A stretch of 60,477 nt of DNA from Tabrizicola oligotrophica (GTDB lineage Bacteria > Pseudomonadota > Alphaproteobacteria > Rhodobacterales > Rhodobacteraceae), in the NCBI RefSeq assembly GCF_011008935.1, contig NZ_JAAIVJ010000013.1:1-60477 (forward strand). Reading direction: 5' to 3'. The notes under the pieces are model-generated. The model worked only from the letters and a program-made list of their open reading frames with translations, was not told where the DNA came from and made no database searches. The position numbers were made by a program, and so were the translations under genes. Shown here piece by piece: positions 42,681-51,374 of the stretch; the stretch's first letter is position 1; each line of letters begins with the position of its first letter.

Positions 42681-43763
42681 TCAACCCACCTCTGCCAGCG
42701 TGGCAGCCTCATGCCCCAGGACGGCGAGAATGCGGTCAGCCGCGACATAGCCACCGGGGTATCGTCCGGCCGGGAGAACGCGGAAATGGCGATGCCCGGC
42801 GCCAATCTTTGACATCAGGGCCTCAAGTGGCTGGTCTGCCGAGATTTCAGCCGTCGCCTCGCTCATGGGGGCGGCAACCGCAAGATCGCCCGCACGGATC
42901 ACACGCGCCAACGCCACTTCGGCTGTGAATTCGGCGACGTATTCGTCGGCGGGAGAGAGGAGAATCTCTGCTGGCGTGCCAATCTGGATGATCCGGCCAT
43001 TTCGCATCAGTGCAATGCGATCCGCCAGGCGACAGGCTTCCATGATATCATGCGTGATGAAGACGATGGTCTTCTTCAGTTGATCCTGAAGGCGCAGGAA
43101 TTCATCCTGCATCTGACGGCGGATCAGGGGATCCAACGCTGAAAACGGTTCGTCGAGAAACCAGAGGTCCGGCCCGACTGCAAGACTGCGCGCAATGCCC
43201 ACACGTTGCTGCTGACCACCGGAAAGTTGACTCGGGTAGGACGCCTCACGACCGTCGAGGCCAACCAGCCGGATCATCTCTCTTGCGCGGGCTTCCCGCT
43301 CGGCAAGGCCCATGCCCTGAAGTTTCAGCGGAAATGCGGTGTTTTCCAGAACCGTCAAATGCGGCAACAGGCCGAAGCTCTGAAAGACCATACCCATCTT
43401 GTGGCGGCGAATTTCGATCAACTCGCGCGGTGTCGCGGCAAGCAAGTCTTGCCCATCCAGTTGGATCGTGCCGTGGTTTGCGTCGATCAGACGCGAGAGG
43501 CAGCGCACGAGTGTAGACTTGCCCGAGCCTGAAAGGCCCATGATCACGAATATCTCGCCTTCATGCACATCGAAGCTGGCGTCGATCAGTGCGGGAAGAT
43601 GGCCTTCGGCTGTCAGCCGTGCGGCGAGCAGTTCCGGCTCGATCCGGTAGCCTTTAGCGTCAAAATAGTAGTCGGGGCGCGGGCCGTAGACTTTCCAGAC
43701 GTTTCGGCATTGAAGCTTCACGTTGCGGTGCCGGTCTATCGAGTTCTGGTCAGTTTCAGGCAT
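42681..43763 (-). CDS. ABC transporter ATP-binding protein, ProV-like
   Basis: 360 residues starting MPETDQNS. Walker A is GLSGSGKSTLV, the signature LSGGQQQRV, Walker B LWFLDEPF and switch ITHD. The insertion DYYFDAKGYRIEPELLAARLTAEG before Walker A and a C-terminal regulatory extension (about 275-360) are typical of glycine-betaine/proline ATPases. A start further upstream (43808) would lie within a terminator hairpin and is unlikely. The permease gene follows at once. Confidence 0.88.
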   Translation of the reverse strand: MPETDQNSIDRHRNVKLQCRNVWKVYGPRPDYYFDAKGYRIEPELLAARLTAEGHLPALIDASFDVHEGEIFVIMGLSGSGKSTLVRCLSRLIDANHGTIQLDGQDLLAATPRELIEIRRHKMGMVFQSFGLLPHLTVLENTAFPLKLQGMGLAEREARAREMIRLVGLDGREASYPSQLSGGQQQRVGIARSLAVGPDLWFLDEPFSALDPLIRRQMQDEFLRLQDQLKKTIVFITHDIMEACRLADRIALMRNGRIIQIGTPAEILLSPADEYVAEFTAEVALARVIRAGDLAVAAPMSEATAEISADQPLEALMSKIGAGHRHFRVLPAGRYPGGYVAADRILAVLGHEAATLAEVG

Positions 43764-43784
43764 GTCATTTTCCCGCAGAAGTTG

Positions 43785-43811
43785 AAAAAGGGATGGCACA
43801 TGAGCCATCCC
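43785..43811 (-). terminator. Intrinsic terminator between binding-protein and ATPase genes
   Basis: Leftward it reads GGGATGGC, a six-base loop, GCCATCCC, then TTTTTC. It sits 20 bases after the binding-protein stop and would let the abundant periplasmic protein be made in excess over ATPase and permease. Confidence 0.8.
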
Positions 43812-43830
43812 TCAATGCTTTCATCGAAAG

Positions 43831-44778
43831 TCACTTCACGTTGGCGTCGACCCATGGACGCCAGACAGCCTCGTTCTCGGCAATCCATTTGTCCGCTACC
43901 GCCTGAAGCGATTCTCCCTTTTCCGAGACGGCCAACATCATTTGTTGCTGCTGGTCGGTATCCATGCGGAAATCCGTGAGAATGCCGTAGGCCGCTGGCC
44001 ATTTGTCCTTCATGCCTGCCCAGACGACCTTATCCACCGGCGGCGGCACGATGCACCGTTCAAGGTTGGCCTGGTCGCATGGCGGCATATCGACCCAACC
44101 AACTTCAACATCGGCCAGAACGAAGTGCGGCTCCCAGAATGTCATCAGGAGTGGCGTGTTGCCCGCCGCCGCTGCACGCAGTTCAGCCACCATGGCGCCC
44201 TCCGAGCCCGCCGGAATGGCTGTGTAGGGCATTGCATTGTCTGCCAGCATATTGGCCGAACGCGCGCCCCAATCCGCCGGATAGTCAAGGAACCGCCCAT
44301 TGGGCAGGGTGTCCGGCGTCGCCAGCGCGGCAACGCAGGCTGGCTCCATCAGGGCATGCCAGTCGGGCAGACCGGGGCAGGCCTCGGCCGTGGCCTTGGT
44401 GTAGATCCACCCTTCGCGCGAGCGCAGGCCGAGGGTGCCGATATTCTCGATCAGGCCGGATTCGAGCGCCTTGGGGTAAACGTCTCCAACGTTCATCATC
44501 CAGATCTCGACCGACGCATCCAGCGTGCCGTCCGACAGGCCCGAGAATTGCGGAAAGTTGCCCGCAGTCACGTATTCAACCTTGTAGCCTGCCTTTTCCA
44601 GAATCCGGCCAGCAATCTGGGTCGAGATATTGTTTCCCGTCCATTCCAGCATGGCCATCTGAATCGTTTCATCTGCAGCCCCGAGCTCTGCTGCTTGCGA
44701 GGGCAAAGCAGAGAGCACGGCAATGCCCGCCAGCAGCGCGCGGCCGGTGGTGGTCGGAAGTGAAGTCAAGCGTGTCAT
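43831..44778 (-). CDS. Glycine-betaine-type periplasmic binding protein
   Basis: 315 residues. A signal peptide covers residues 1-29 (ALLAGIAVLSALPSQA). The mature part is of the OpuAC/ProX type: TIQMAMLEWTGNNISTQIAGRILEKAGYKVEY, FSGLSDGTLDASVEIWMMNVGD and PLLMTFWEPHFVLADVEVGWVDMP. Several tryptophans (for example EWTGN, EIWMMN, FWEPHF) could form the aromatic cage for an onium head group. It is the first gene of the transporter operon. Confidence 0.88.
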   Translation of the reverse strand: MTRLTSLPTTTGRALLAGIAVLSALPSQAAELGAADETIQMAMLEWTGNNISTQIAGRILEKAGYKVEYVTAGNFPQFSGLSDGTLDASVEIWMMNVGDVYPKALESGLIENIGTLGLRSREGWIYTKATAEACPGLPDWHALMEPACVAALATPDTLPNGRFLDYPADWGARSANMLADNAMPYTAIPAGSEGAMVAELRAAAAGNTPLLMTFWEPHFVLADVEVGWVDMPPCDQANLERCIVPPPVDKVVWAGMKDKWPAAYGILTDFRMDTDQQQQMMLAVSEKGESLQAVADKWIAENEAVWRPWVDANVK

Positions 44779-44829
44779 TCGAATCTCCCTTTGAGGTTGG
44801 TGGCGCCCGTTGACCGGGCGTCCGATTGT

Positions 44830-45843
44830 TCAGAAGCGGATGCAGTAGCGGCCGGGCGCGGTTCCTTCGTGGAGCTCGCGCAGCGCGCGCGTTGCCTCGG
44901 AGAGCGGAATTTCGGTAACGGTCGCCATCAGCGGCCTTTCGGCCTGCAGTTTCATCAGCGCATCCATTTGCTTGCGCGTGCCCACCGAAGTGCCGGTGAT
45001 ATTCACGCCCGAGGCCGTCAACCACTCCTGGTTGAGCGGCACCGGTTTGGAAACCATTGCCGCCGAGATGATCCGCCCCCGCGGGCGGATCATCGTCACC
45101 ATGGGTTCCCACGTCGCTGGGGTGGGGGCAAAGTTGACGCAGACATGGGCACTGCCGCGCTCGGCTTCGATGGCGTCGACATTCCCGCCATCGAGGACAA
45201 TTGCCGCGCCATTGCGGGCAGATTGTTCGCGCTTGATCGGATCACGGTCGATGGCGATGACCTTTGCCCCACGGCGTTCGGCCAGTTGGACGGCATATTG
45301 ACCAAGGCCGCCACAGCCGAAGATGGCGCAGCATTCCCCGGATTGGAGGTCGGCCCGGTCCAGCGCGCCGTAGGCCGTCAGCCCGGCACACATCAAGGGG
45401 GCCAGCGCCGCGGCATCCCCACCCGGAACCCGGGCGGCGAAACGGGCATCCGCAACGACATATTCCGCGAAGGTCCCCGGCACTTGCAGGCCGTGGGCCC
45501 GGTGCACCTGACAGAAATTCTCGAAACCCGCGAGGCATTCGGCGCAGGTGCCGCAGCTGTCGTGAATCCACGCCGCGCCAGCGCGGTCGCCGATCTTCCA
45601 GTCGGTCACGCCAGGCCCGATTTCGACCACATGACCAACACCCTCGTGCCCGAGAACAAAGGGGATCGGATCATCCGACGGGCGTACGTCACCGGTCCAG
45701 ATGTGCACGTCGGTATGGCATACACCGCTGGTCTCCAGCTTGATCAGAATCTTGCCCGGTCCAGGCACCGGACGCGGAACCTCCTGAATCTCCAGCGGTT
45801 TTCCATACTGAACCAGCACGGCGGCAAGCATTGTTGCGCTCAT
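44830..45843 (-). CDS. Zinc-dependent alcohol dehydrogenase, AdhP type
   Basis: 337 residues from ATG 45843, which has GAGGA upstream; a TTG 15 bases earlier is unlikely. Catalytic zinc residues are in SGVCHTDVH and GHEGVGHV, structural zinc in SCGTCAECLAGFENFC, and the NAD site in GCGGLGQYAVQLA. It interconverts an alcohol and aldehyde, and could feed the aldehyde dehydrogenase at 39267. It lies 51 bases upstream of the binding-protein gene in the same direction, so it may be part of the transporter operon, which would link alcohol oxidation to uptake. Confidence 0.88.
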   Translation of the reverse strand: MSATMLAAVLVQYGKPLEIQEVPRPVPGPGKILIKLETSGVCHTDVHIWTGDVRPSDDPIPFVLGHEGVGHVVEIGPGVTDWKIGDRAGAAWIHDSCGTCAECLAGFENFCQVHRAHGLQVPGTFAEYVVADARFAARVPGGDAAALAPLMCAGLTAYGALDRADLQSGECCAIFGCGGLGQYAVQLAERRGAKVIAIDRDPIKREQSARNGAAIVLDGGNVDAIEAERGSAHVCVNFAPTPATWEPMVTMIRPRGRIISAAMVSKPVPLNQEWLTASGVNITGTSVGTRKQMDALMKLQAERPLMATVTEIPLSEATRALRELHEGTAPGRYCIRF

Positions 45844-45955
45844 CAAGGCATTCCTCAACTGTTACGGCCTCAGCCGTCGATTTCAGGATGTTCGGGCACC
45901 CTCTCCTCTTGGCGACCGTTGGGATGAAGCTTGCGCATTCGACACTTTCGAGTCA

Positions 45956-45989
45956 AACAAAAAATTATATGAGCATTTAATATTTTGTT
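45956..45989. promoter_or_regulatory. 34-bp palindromic operator between ADH and BetI-like genes
   Basis: AACAAAA at 45956-45962 mirrors TTTTGTT at 45983-45989, and the inner bases continue the symmetry with only two or three mismatches. AT-rich DNA in a GC-rich window, placed between divergent starts, is the expected position for a BetI-like repressor site overlapping both promoters. Confidence 0.65.
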
Positions 45990-46006
45990 CGGGTAGGGTG
46001 ATCCTC

Positions 46007-46624
46007 ATGACAAAGCCTCGGAAAAAAACCAGAATCGAAGACATTCGCCGCGAGGAACTGATCCAAGCTGCGCATCGTGTCTTCCTCGCTCACGGCATGG
46101 CTGGGCTGACAACCGCGCGAATCTGTGCGGAAGCCGGAATGTCACCCGGCATCCTCGCCTACTACTTCCGCGGCAAGGAGCATGTGCTCTTCGAAATGGT
46201 GCGCTACAACAACCGCATCCTGATGGAGGAAATCGTTGCCCGTTTGCGCCAAGCCCGCACCGGATGGGACAGGTTGCTTGCGATCATCGAGGGCAACTTC
46301 CCCGAAAGGGCCTATCACCGAGCGCAGGCAAGCGCCTGGGTTTCGGTTTGTTCGGCTGGTGGGGCCAATCCGGAATATGCGCGACTTCAGCGCACTTACA
46401 ATCGGCGCCTCGCGTCGAATGTCGCCTCTGCCCTGCGTGGCAAGGTGAGCCAAGAGCGGGCCCGTCCCTTGATCCTCATGATCGGCGTGATGATCGATGG
46501 CCTGTGGTTGCGCAAGGCGGTGGATGAACCGATCACGCGCGATGAGGCCGTGGGCTTGATCCTCGCGCAGGTCTCGGTGACTTTGGGGCCGGACGTGGTA
46601 GAGGAACTCAGGCAGGGGCTCTGA
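46007..46624 (+). CDS. TetR-family regulator, BetI-like
   Basis: 205 residues. The helix-turn-helix is LTTARICAEAGMSPGILAYYFRGKEHVLFE (about 32-61), and the C-terminal domain has SAWVSVCSAGGANPEYARLQRTYNRRL and MIDGLWLRKAVDEPIT, as in BetI. It probably represses the alcohol dehydrogenase-transporter genes and itself through the palindrome at 45956. ATG chosen over the GTG at 45998 because AGGGTG is well spaced from it. Its end overlaps the convergent LysR gene by 17 bases. Confidence 0.85.
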   Translation: MTKPRKKTRIEDIRREELIQAAHRVFLAHGMAGLTTARICAEAGMSPGILAYYFRGKEHVLFEMVRYNNRILMEEIVARLRQARTGWDRLLAIIEGNFPERAYHRAQASAWVSVCSAGGANPEYARLQRTYNRRLASNVASALRGKVSQERARPLILMIGVMIDGLWLRKAVDEPITRDEAVGLILAQVSVTLGPDVVEELRQGL

Positions 46625-47501
46625 GCCAGTCGGCCAACTGCCGGACAGCTGTGTGATGGTCGCGCTCCACCGAGATCACCATGTAGAAGGCTTCGCGTGG
46701 TTGCAGGCGGGGAAAAGGCAGGGCGACAAGGCTGCCATTTGCCAAGAGATCGGCCGTGTTCGATGACCAGCCGAGCATCACACCCAGTCCCGCCAATGCC
46801 GCCTGCGTCGCCTGTACATAATTGGTGAAACGCAAACCGGAGGACGCCGGTGCCGTCAGCCTTGCGTTCTTCAGGTACTCGCCCCAGCTCAGCCAGTTAT
46901 CCTCGCCTGCATGGACATGCAGCAGGGGCATATCGGCCAGTTCAAGACCCTCATCTGCAATGCGGCGGGCAAGCGTGGGATGACCAACCGGCACGACGCT
47001 TTCCTCGAAAAGCTTTATCACCAGACCATCCGCCCAGTCGCCGAGGCCATATCGGATCGCCAGGTCGACCCCCGGCGTCAGGGCAGGTGCCCCCTGCGCC
47101 GTTGTCTTGACATTGACCGACAGGCTTGGGTGGTCGGCGTAAAAGCCGATCAGCCTTGGCATCAACCAATAGGTCGCGGTGCCCACAGAACAGGCCACGG
47201 TGACCGAACCCGGTGCCACCCGCTGCAGGGCCTGAATCTGCGCGATGGCATCGCCAAGCCGCCCCAGCCCCTCGGTCACAGCGCGATGCAGAAGGCGCCC
47301 AGCCTCGGTCAGGCTCGGCGGGCGCGTGCTGCGGTCCAGAAGTTGCGCTCCGATGTGGGTTTCCAACGCCTTGATTGCCTGACTGATCGCCGGTTGGCTG
47401 ACGTTCATCTCCGCAGCCGCCCGCTGGAGACTGCCGGTGCGATGCACGGCCTCAAAAACCGAAAAGAGGCGCAAAGGCGGAAGGCGAGCAGGCGTCATCA
47501 T
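46608..47501 (-). CDS. LysR-family regulator, GcvA type
   Basis: 297 residues. The winged helix covers residues 5-65 (LFSVFEAVHRTGSLQRAAAEMNVSQPAISQAIKALETHIGAQLLDR), followed by an effector domain (TYWLMPRLIGFYADHPSLSVNVKT, GVDLAIRYGLGDW). It is divergent from the dioxygenase-aldolase pair and probably regulates it. Its start codons (47501, 47498) overlap an inverted repeat at 47499-47516. Confidence 0.85.
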   Translation of the reverse strand: MMTPARLPPLRLFSVFEAVHRTGSLQRAAAEMNVSQPAISQAIKALETHIGAQLLDRSTRPPSLTEAGRLLHRAVTEGLGRLGDAIAQIQALQRVAPGSVTVACSVGTATYWLMPRLIGFYADHPSLSVNVKTTAQGAPALTPGVDLAIRYGLGDWADGLVIKLFEESVVPVGHPTLARRIADEGLELADMPLLHVHAGEDNWLSWGEYLKNARLTAPASSGLRFTNYVQATQAALAGLGVMLGWSSNTADLLANGSLVALPFPRLQPREAFYMVISVERDHHTAVRQLADWLRAPA

Positions 47502-47516
47502 AATCCACAGGTTATG
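47499..47516. promoter_or_regulatory. Inverted repeat CATAA-N8-TTATG at the LysR start
   Basis: Short dyad overlapping the first codon of the LysR gene and facing the dioxygenase promoter. It is consistent with an autoregulatory LysR binding site. Confidence 0.4.
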
Positions 47517-47623
47517 TCATCTGTAGTTTTTACGGCGTTCCGCTTGCAGTTTCCAGCTTCTATTCTGGCTTCAGGGGGAGGGGAAACAGTGAGCGATTCC
47601 GCCAAAACAAGGAAAAATGAGCC

Positions 47624-48754
47624 ATGAACATCGCAGTTGATACAGCAGTTATCCTGCAAGACAAGGGACTGCGCCTGCAGCTTCCCTCAGGCAAAGCAGG
47701 TTATTTCAACTACTACTGGCTGCGGGACAATTGCCCCAGTTCTTTCAGCGCCACAACACGCGAGCGCAGCTTCGACATCTTCCATCTGGCCGAAGCCCCC
47801 GTTGCCAGATCTGCGCGCCTTGATGGCGATGCGCTGGTGATCGACTGGGCGCATGAAGCGCACAGCACCCGCATGCCGCTGGCCTGGCTCGAGAGCTATG
47901 CCGAAGGCAAGCGGCGCGCCGATCCCGCCGACCTGCCCCGCCGGGCCTGGTACGGCGACCATTACGACAGCGTGGCGCGCTTCACGCATGCCGATCTGCT
48001 GTCGGACAAGGCCAAGGCACAGGCCTGGATTGAAGCGATAATCGTCGAGGGCGTGTCCATCGTTACCGGAATGCCGGACACGAACGAGGCGCTCACCGAT
48101 CTGGTCAATGTGATGGGTCAGGTTCGTCCGACCTTCTTCGGCGATTATTTCGACGTCCGCACCCATATCAACCCGACCAACACCGCCTACACCTCGGCCG
48201 CTCTGGAACTGCATACCGACACCCCGGCGGAAGAGCATGCCCCCGGCGTCCAGTTCCTTCACATGCGCGCCAATACGGTCGAGGGTGGGCGCAACCTGTT
48301 CGGCGATGGCGTGGCGGCGGCCAATGACTTCCGCCAGATCTACCCGGAAGGCTTCCGCCTGCTGTCCACCATCGACGTGCCGTTCTTCTGCGAGCATGAG
48401 ACCTATGACATGCGCAGCTATCAGCGGGTGATCGAGCTGGATCAGCACGGCGAAGTGTCGGGCCTGACGATCAGCCAGCACATGCTGGACCTGATCGACC
48501 TGCCCCAAGAGGTGCTGGACGATTACTACCCCGCCTTCTGCCGCTTCGGTAAACTGCTGCAAAGCGACAAATACATCATGCGTTTCACCCTTCAGGCTAG
48601 CGAGTGCATCGTCTTCGACAACCACCGCATCGTGCATGGCCGCGCCGCCTATTCCGCCACCAGCGGCAGCCGCTATCTGCGCGGTTGCTATGCTGACCGG
48701 GCCGAGATGCGCTCGACCTATCGCGCCTTGGTCAGCGAAGGCAGGTTCAAATGA
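47624..48754 (+). CDS. Gamma-butyrobetaine-hydroxylase-like dioxygenase
   Basis: 376 residues. An N-terminal zinc-less BBOX-type domain (residues 10-95, YFNYYWLRDNCPSS and RSARLDGDALVIDWAHEAHSTRMPLAWL) precedes a TauD-type domain. The iron triad is in LELHTDTPAEEH (His, Asp) and DNHRIVHGRAAYSA (His), with the Arg for 2-oxoglutarate in SRYLRGCYADR. The family hydroxylates gamma-butyrobetaine or trimethyllysine and relatives. Substrate here is probably an onium acid. The gene overlaps the aldolase start by four bases, so both act in one pathway. Confidence 0.87.
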   Translation: MNIAVDTAVILQDKGLRLQLPSGKAGYFNYYWLRDNCPSSFSATTRERSFDIFHLAEAPVARSARLDGDALVIDWAHEAHSTRMPLAWLESYAEGKRRADPADLPRRAWYGDHYDSVARFTHADLLSDKAKAQAWIEAIIVEGVSIVTGMPDTNEALTDLVNVMGQVRPTFFGDYFDVRTHINPTNTAYTSAALELHTDTPAEEHAPGVQFLHMRANTVEGGRNLFGDGVAAANDFRQIYPEGFRLLSTIDVPFFCEHETYDMRSYQRVIELDQHGEVSGLTISQHMLDLIDLPQEVLDDYYPAFCRFGKLLQSDKYIMRFTLQASECIVFDNHRIVHGRAAYSATSGSRYLRGCYADRAEMRSTYRALVSEGRFK

Positions 48755-49512
48755 TGGAACGTCCCCTCGGGAGGACTCTGGAAGGTGTGGGGCTTTGGAA
48801 CCTGCGCCTTGACCTCGCCGCTGCCTTCCGGATCTGCGCGGCGATGAACTGGCATGAATCGGTCGGCAATCACTTCAGCGCGGCGGTTTCCTCCGACGGC
48901 AAGCGTTTCCTGATGAACCCGAAATGGAAGCATTTCGGGTCAATCCGGGCCAGCGACCTGCTTTTGCTGGACGCCGACGACCCCGACGTGATGGACCGCG
49001 CCAACGCTCCTGACGCCTCGGCATGGACGGTGCATGGTACCATCCACCGCCGCTGCCCACAGGTGCGGGTGCTGATCCATGCCCATACGCCCTATGCCAC
49101 AGCTCTTTCGACCCTGAAGGATCCGTCGCTGAAGCCGTTGGACAACAACACGGCGCGCTTCTATGGCGACCTTGCCATTGACGCAGGCTTCGGCGGGATC
49201 GCTGATGAGGCCGAGGAAGGTGAAAGGCTCGCCGCAGCGTTGGGCAACCACTCCTGCCTGATGATGGGCAATCATGGCGTCTCGGTCAGTGCCGAAACCG
49301 TGCCAGAGGCCTTCGAGAAGCTCTATTTCCTCGAGAAGGCCGCCCAGACCATGATGCTGGCCTATGCCAGTGGCCAGCCCCTGAACATCCTGTCGCCTGA
49401 GGTTGCCGAAAAGACCGCCGAGGGCTGGAAGGCCTATCGCGGCATGGCTTTCGAGCATTTTGAATACCTCAAGCGCCAGCTGGATCTGACTGATCCGAGC
49501 TGGCGGGACTGA
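48751..49512 (+). CDS. Class II aldolase/adducin family protein
   Basis: 253 residues. The zinc ligands are visible: HAHTPYATAL (two His), and GNHGVSVSAETVPEAFEKLYFLEKAAQ for the third His. Members split or epimerise phosphorylated or carboxylated sugars and hydroxy acids; an aldol-type cut of the hydroxylated product of the dioxygenase is the simplest reading. Coupled to the dioxygenase stop (ATGA). A strong terminator follows. Confidence 0.85.
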   Translation: MMERPLGRTLEGVGLWNLRLDLAAAFRICAAMNWHESVGNHFSAAVSSDGKRFLMNPKWKHFGSIRASDLLLLDADDPDVMDRANAPDASAWTVHGTIHRRCPQVRVLIHAHTPYATALSTLKDPSLKPLDNNTARFYGDLAIDAGFGGIADEAEEGERLAAALGNHSCLMMGNHGVSVSAETVPEAFEKLYFLEKAAQTMMLAYASGQPLNILSPEVAEKTAEGWKAYRGMAFEHFEYLKRQLDLTDPSWRD

Positions 49513-49534
49513 ACCTCCCTGGGCCCATTGGGCT

Positions 49535-49560
49535 GCCGGGCCTCAGGGCCCGGCTTTTTT
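49535..49560 (+). terminator. Intrinsic terminator after the aldolase gene
   Basis: GCCGGGCC, four-base loop, GGCCCGGC and six T residues. The tract ends on the stop codon of the convergent AcuI gene. Confidence 0.9.
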
Positions 49561-50549
49561 CATTCCGCAACGCGAACCACGGTCCGGCCCTTGACGCCGC
49601 CCTTCAGGATCGCCTCGCCCACCGGGACGACATCGGCCAGCGCGACCTCTTCGATCATGCTTTCCAACAGGGCCATGGGTAGGGTTTCCGCAAGCCGCGA
49701 CCAGGCTGCACGGCGGCGATCAAGCGGTTGCAGAACCGAGTCGATGCCCAGCAGGTTGACCCCCCGCAAGAGGAAGGGAATGACCGTCGCAGGCAGCGTC
49801 GCCCCACCAGCCAGACCAACGGCAGCGACCGAGGCACCGTATTTCATCTGCCCCAGCACACGCGCAAGCATCGCGCCGCCCACCGCATCGACACAGCCTG
49901 CCCACCGCTCGCCCTCCAAAGGCCGCTTGACGGTTTCGGCCAGTTCGCTGCGGTCGATCAGGGTTTTGGCGCCCAAGCGGCGCAGATAGTCGCCATGTTC
50001 CGGGCGCCCGGTAACGGCGGCCACCGGATAGCCCAAGGCATCCAGCAGGGCGACGGCGACTGACCCCACGCCGCCCGAAGCCCCCGTCACCAGAACCTCG
50101 CCCTGCCCCGGCGCAAGACCCTGCGCCTCCAGCGCCATGATGGCAAGCATCGCCGTCAACCCGGCCGTTCCGATCGCCATGGCCTGCCGAGTGGTCATGG
50201 CGGCTGGCAGATGCACCAGTTGGGCTGCATCGGCACGGGTGCGGGTGGCATAGCCGCCCCAACGCACCTCGCCGACCCGCCAGCCCGTCAGGATCACCCG
50301 GTCGCCCGGCTGGAACGCGGCACTTTCCGATGCCACCACCCGCCCCGCCAGATCAATGCCGGGGACATGCGGATATTGGCGAACCAGCCCGCCTTGTCCG
50401 GTCAGGCAAAGCCCGTCCTTGTAGTTCACGGTCGAATATTCGACATCCACCGTCACTTCGCCGGGGGGCAGCAGGTTGTCATCCAGCGTCTCGAATGACT
50501 GCGTAATGCGGTCGTCCGCCTTGCGGACGACGAGGGCTTGAAAACTCAT
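49560..50549 (-). CDS. acuI: Acryloyl-CoA reductase (MDR family, AcuI/YhdH)
   Basis: 329 residues of the zinc-free medium-chain reductase family. Diagnostic features are STVNYKDGLCLTGQGG, PHVPGIDLAGRVV, LTGWRVGEVRWGGYATR and VTGASGGVGSVAVALLDALGYPVAAVTGRP (NADPH site). AcuI reduces acryloyl-CoA to propionyl-CoA, a key detoxification and assimilation step in DMSP and 3-hydroxypropionate metabolism. It is downstream in a leftward operon with crotonase and ADP-forming ligase, 15 bases after the crotonase stop. Confidence 0.88.
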   Translation of the reverse strand: MSFQALVVRKADDRITQSFETLDDNLLPPGEVTVDVEYSTVNYKDGLCLTGQGGLVRQYPHVPGIDLAGRVVASESAAFQPGDRVILTGWRVGEVRWGGYATRTRADAAQLVHLPAAMTTRQAMAIGTAGLTAMLAIMALEAQGLAPGQGEVLVTGASGGVGSVAVALLDALGYPVAAVTGRPEHGDYLRRLGAKTLIDRSELAETVKRPLEGERWAGCVDAVGGAMLARVLGQMKYGASVAAVGLAGGATLPATVIPFLLRGVNLLGIDSVLQPLDRRRAAWSRLAETLPMALLESMIEEVALADVVPVGEAILKGGVKGRTVVRVAE

Positions 50550-50564
50550 GATATCTCCGGTTTT

Positions 50565-51374
50565 TCAGACGGTTTCGGCGGCGAAGCGCGCTTCGCGCCA
50601 AGCAATGGCGGGCTTGACGCCCTCTTCGGTCAGGATGCGCTTGAACGTGCGGGATTCCTCGGTGTCGGTCGTCTCGATCTCGACATCCAGATCCAGCGCT
50701 TGCCGCAGGGCACCTTCCAGACCCATGGCACCATAGCTGCGGTTGATGGCAAGCTTGGTCAGGCGCACGGCGTTGCCGTCCAGAAGGGCCGCACGGCGGG
50801 CCATATCATGGGCTTCGGTCCGAAGCTCCTCCGCGGGCACCACCGCGTTGACCAGCCCCATGGCCAGGGCGCGCGCGGCGGGAATGCGGTCATTGCCGAA
50901 CAGCAGCATCTCCTTGGCCTGTTTCGGCCCGGTGATCCACGGCAGAAGCAGCGCCACGATGCCAGAGCCGAATTTCGGCTCGGGTTCGCCAAAGATCGCG
51001 GTTTCCGCTGCCAGGGTCACGTCGCAGGCCATTGCCAGTTCGAAACCACCGCCCAGAACATAGCCCTGCACCGCCGAAATCGTCGGCTTGGGGCTGTTCC
51101 AGAAGCGCATGATGATGTCGAAATCGGCCTGAAGCACGGCGCGCATCACGTCTGGCGCGGGGTTCGGCTCCATCTCGCCCAGATCGAAGCCGGACGAAAA
51201 CGCCTTGCCCTCGCCCCGCAGCAGGATCACCCGAACCTCGGGATCGGCCTCGGCCAAATCCAGCGCGCCATGCAGGGAGACCACCATGTCGGCGGTGATT
51301 GCATTCAGCTTGCCCGGCCGGTTCAGCGTGATCTCGCCGATGGGCCCGGTGCGGCGGTAAAGGATATCAGTCAT
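50565..51374 (-). CDS. Enoyl-CoA hydratase/isomerase (crotonase) family
   Basis: 269 residues from MTDILYRR. Oxyanion-hole segments are GKAFSSGFDLGE (about 60-72) and GYVLGGGFELAMACDV (about 100-115). The Glu in GEPEPKFGSG is a candidate catalytic residue. Beside AcuI, an acryloyl-CoA hydratase (AcuH) role or a carnitinyl-CoA-type dehydratase role is plausible; the family cannot be resolved further by eye. Its ATG overlaps the ligase stop by eight bases. Confidence 0.82.
   Translation of the reverse strand: MTDILYRRTGPIGEITLNRPGKLNAITADMVVSLHGALDLAEADPEVRVILLRGEGKAFSSGFDLGEMEPNPAPDVMRAVLQADFDIIMRFWNSPKPTISAVQGYVLGGGFELAMACDVTLAAETAIFGEPEPKFGSGIVALLLPWITGPKQAKEMLLFGNDRIPAARALAMGLVNAVVPAEELRTEAHDMARRAALLDGNAVRLTKLAINRSYGAMGLEGALRQALDLDVEIETTDTEESRTFKRILTEEGVKPAIAWREARFAAETV

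Noticed and set aside
45998-46006. GTG start for the BetI-like regulator
   Set aside because: The GTG is part of the probable ribosome site AGGGTG of the ATG at 46007.
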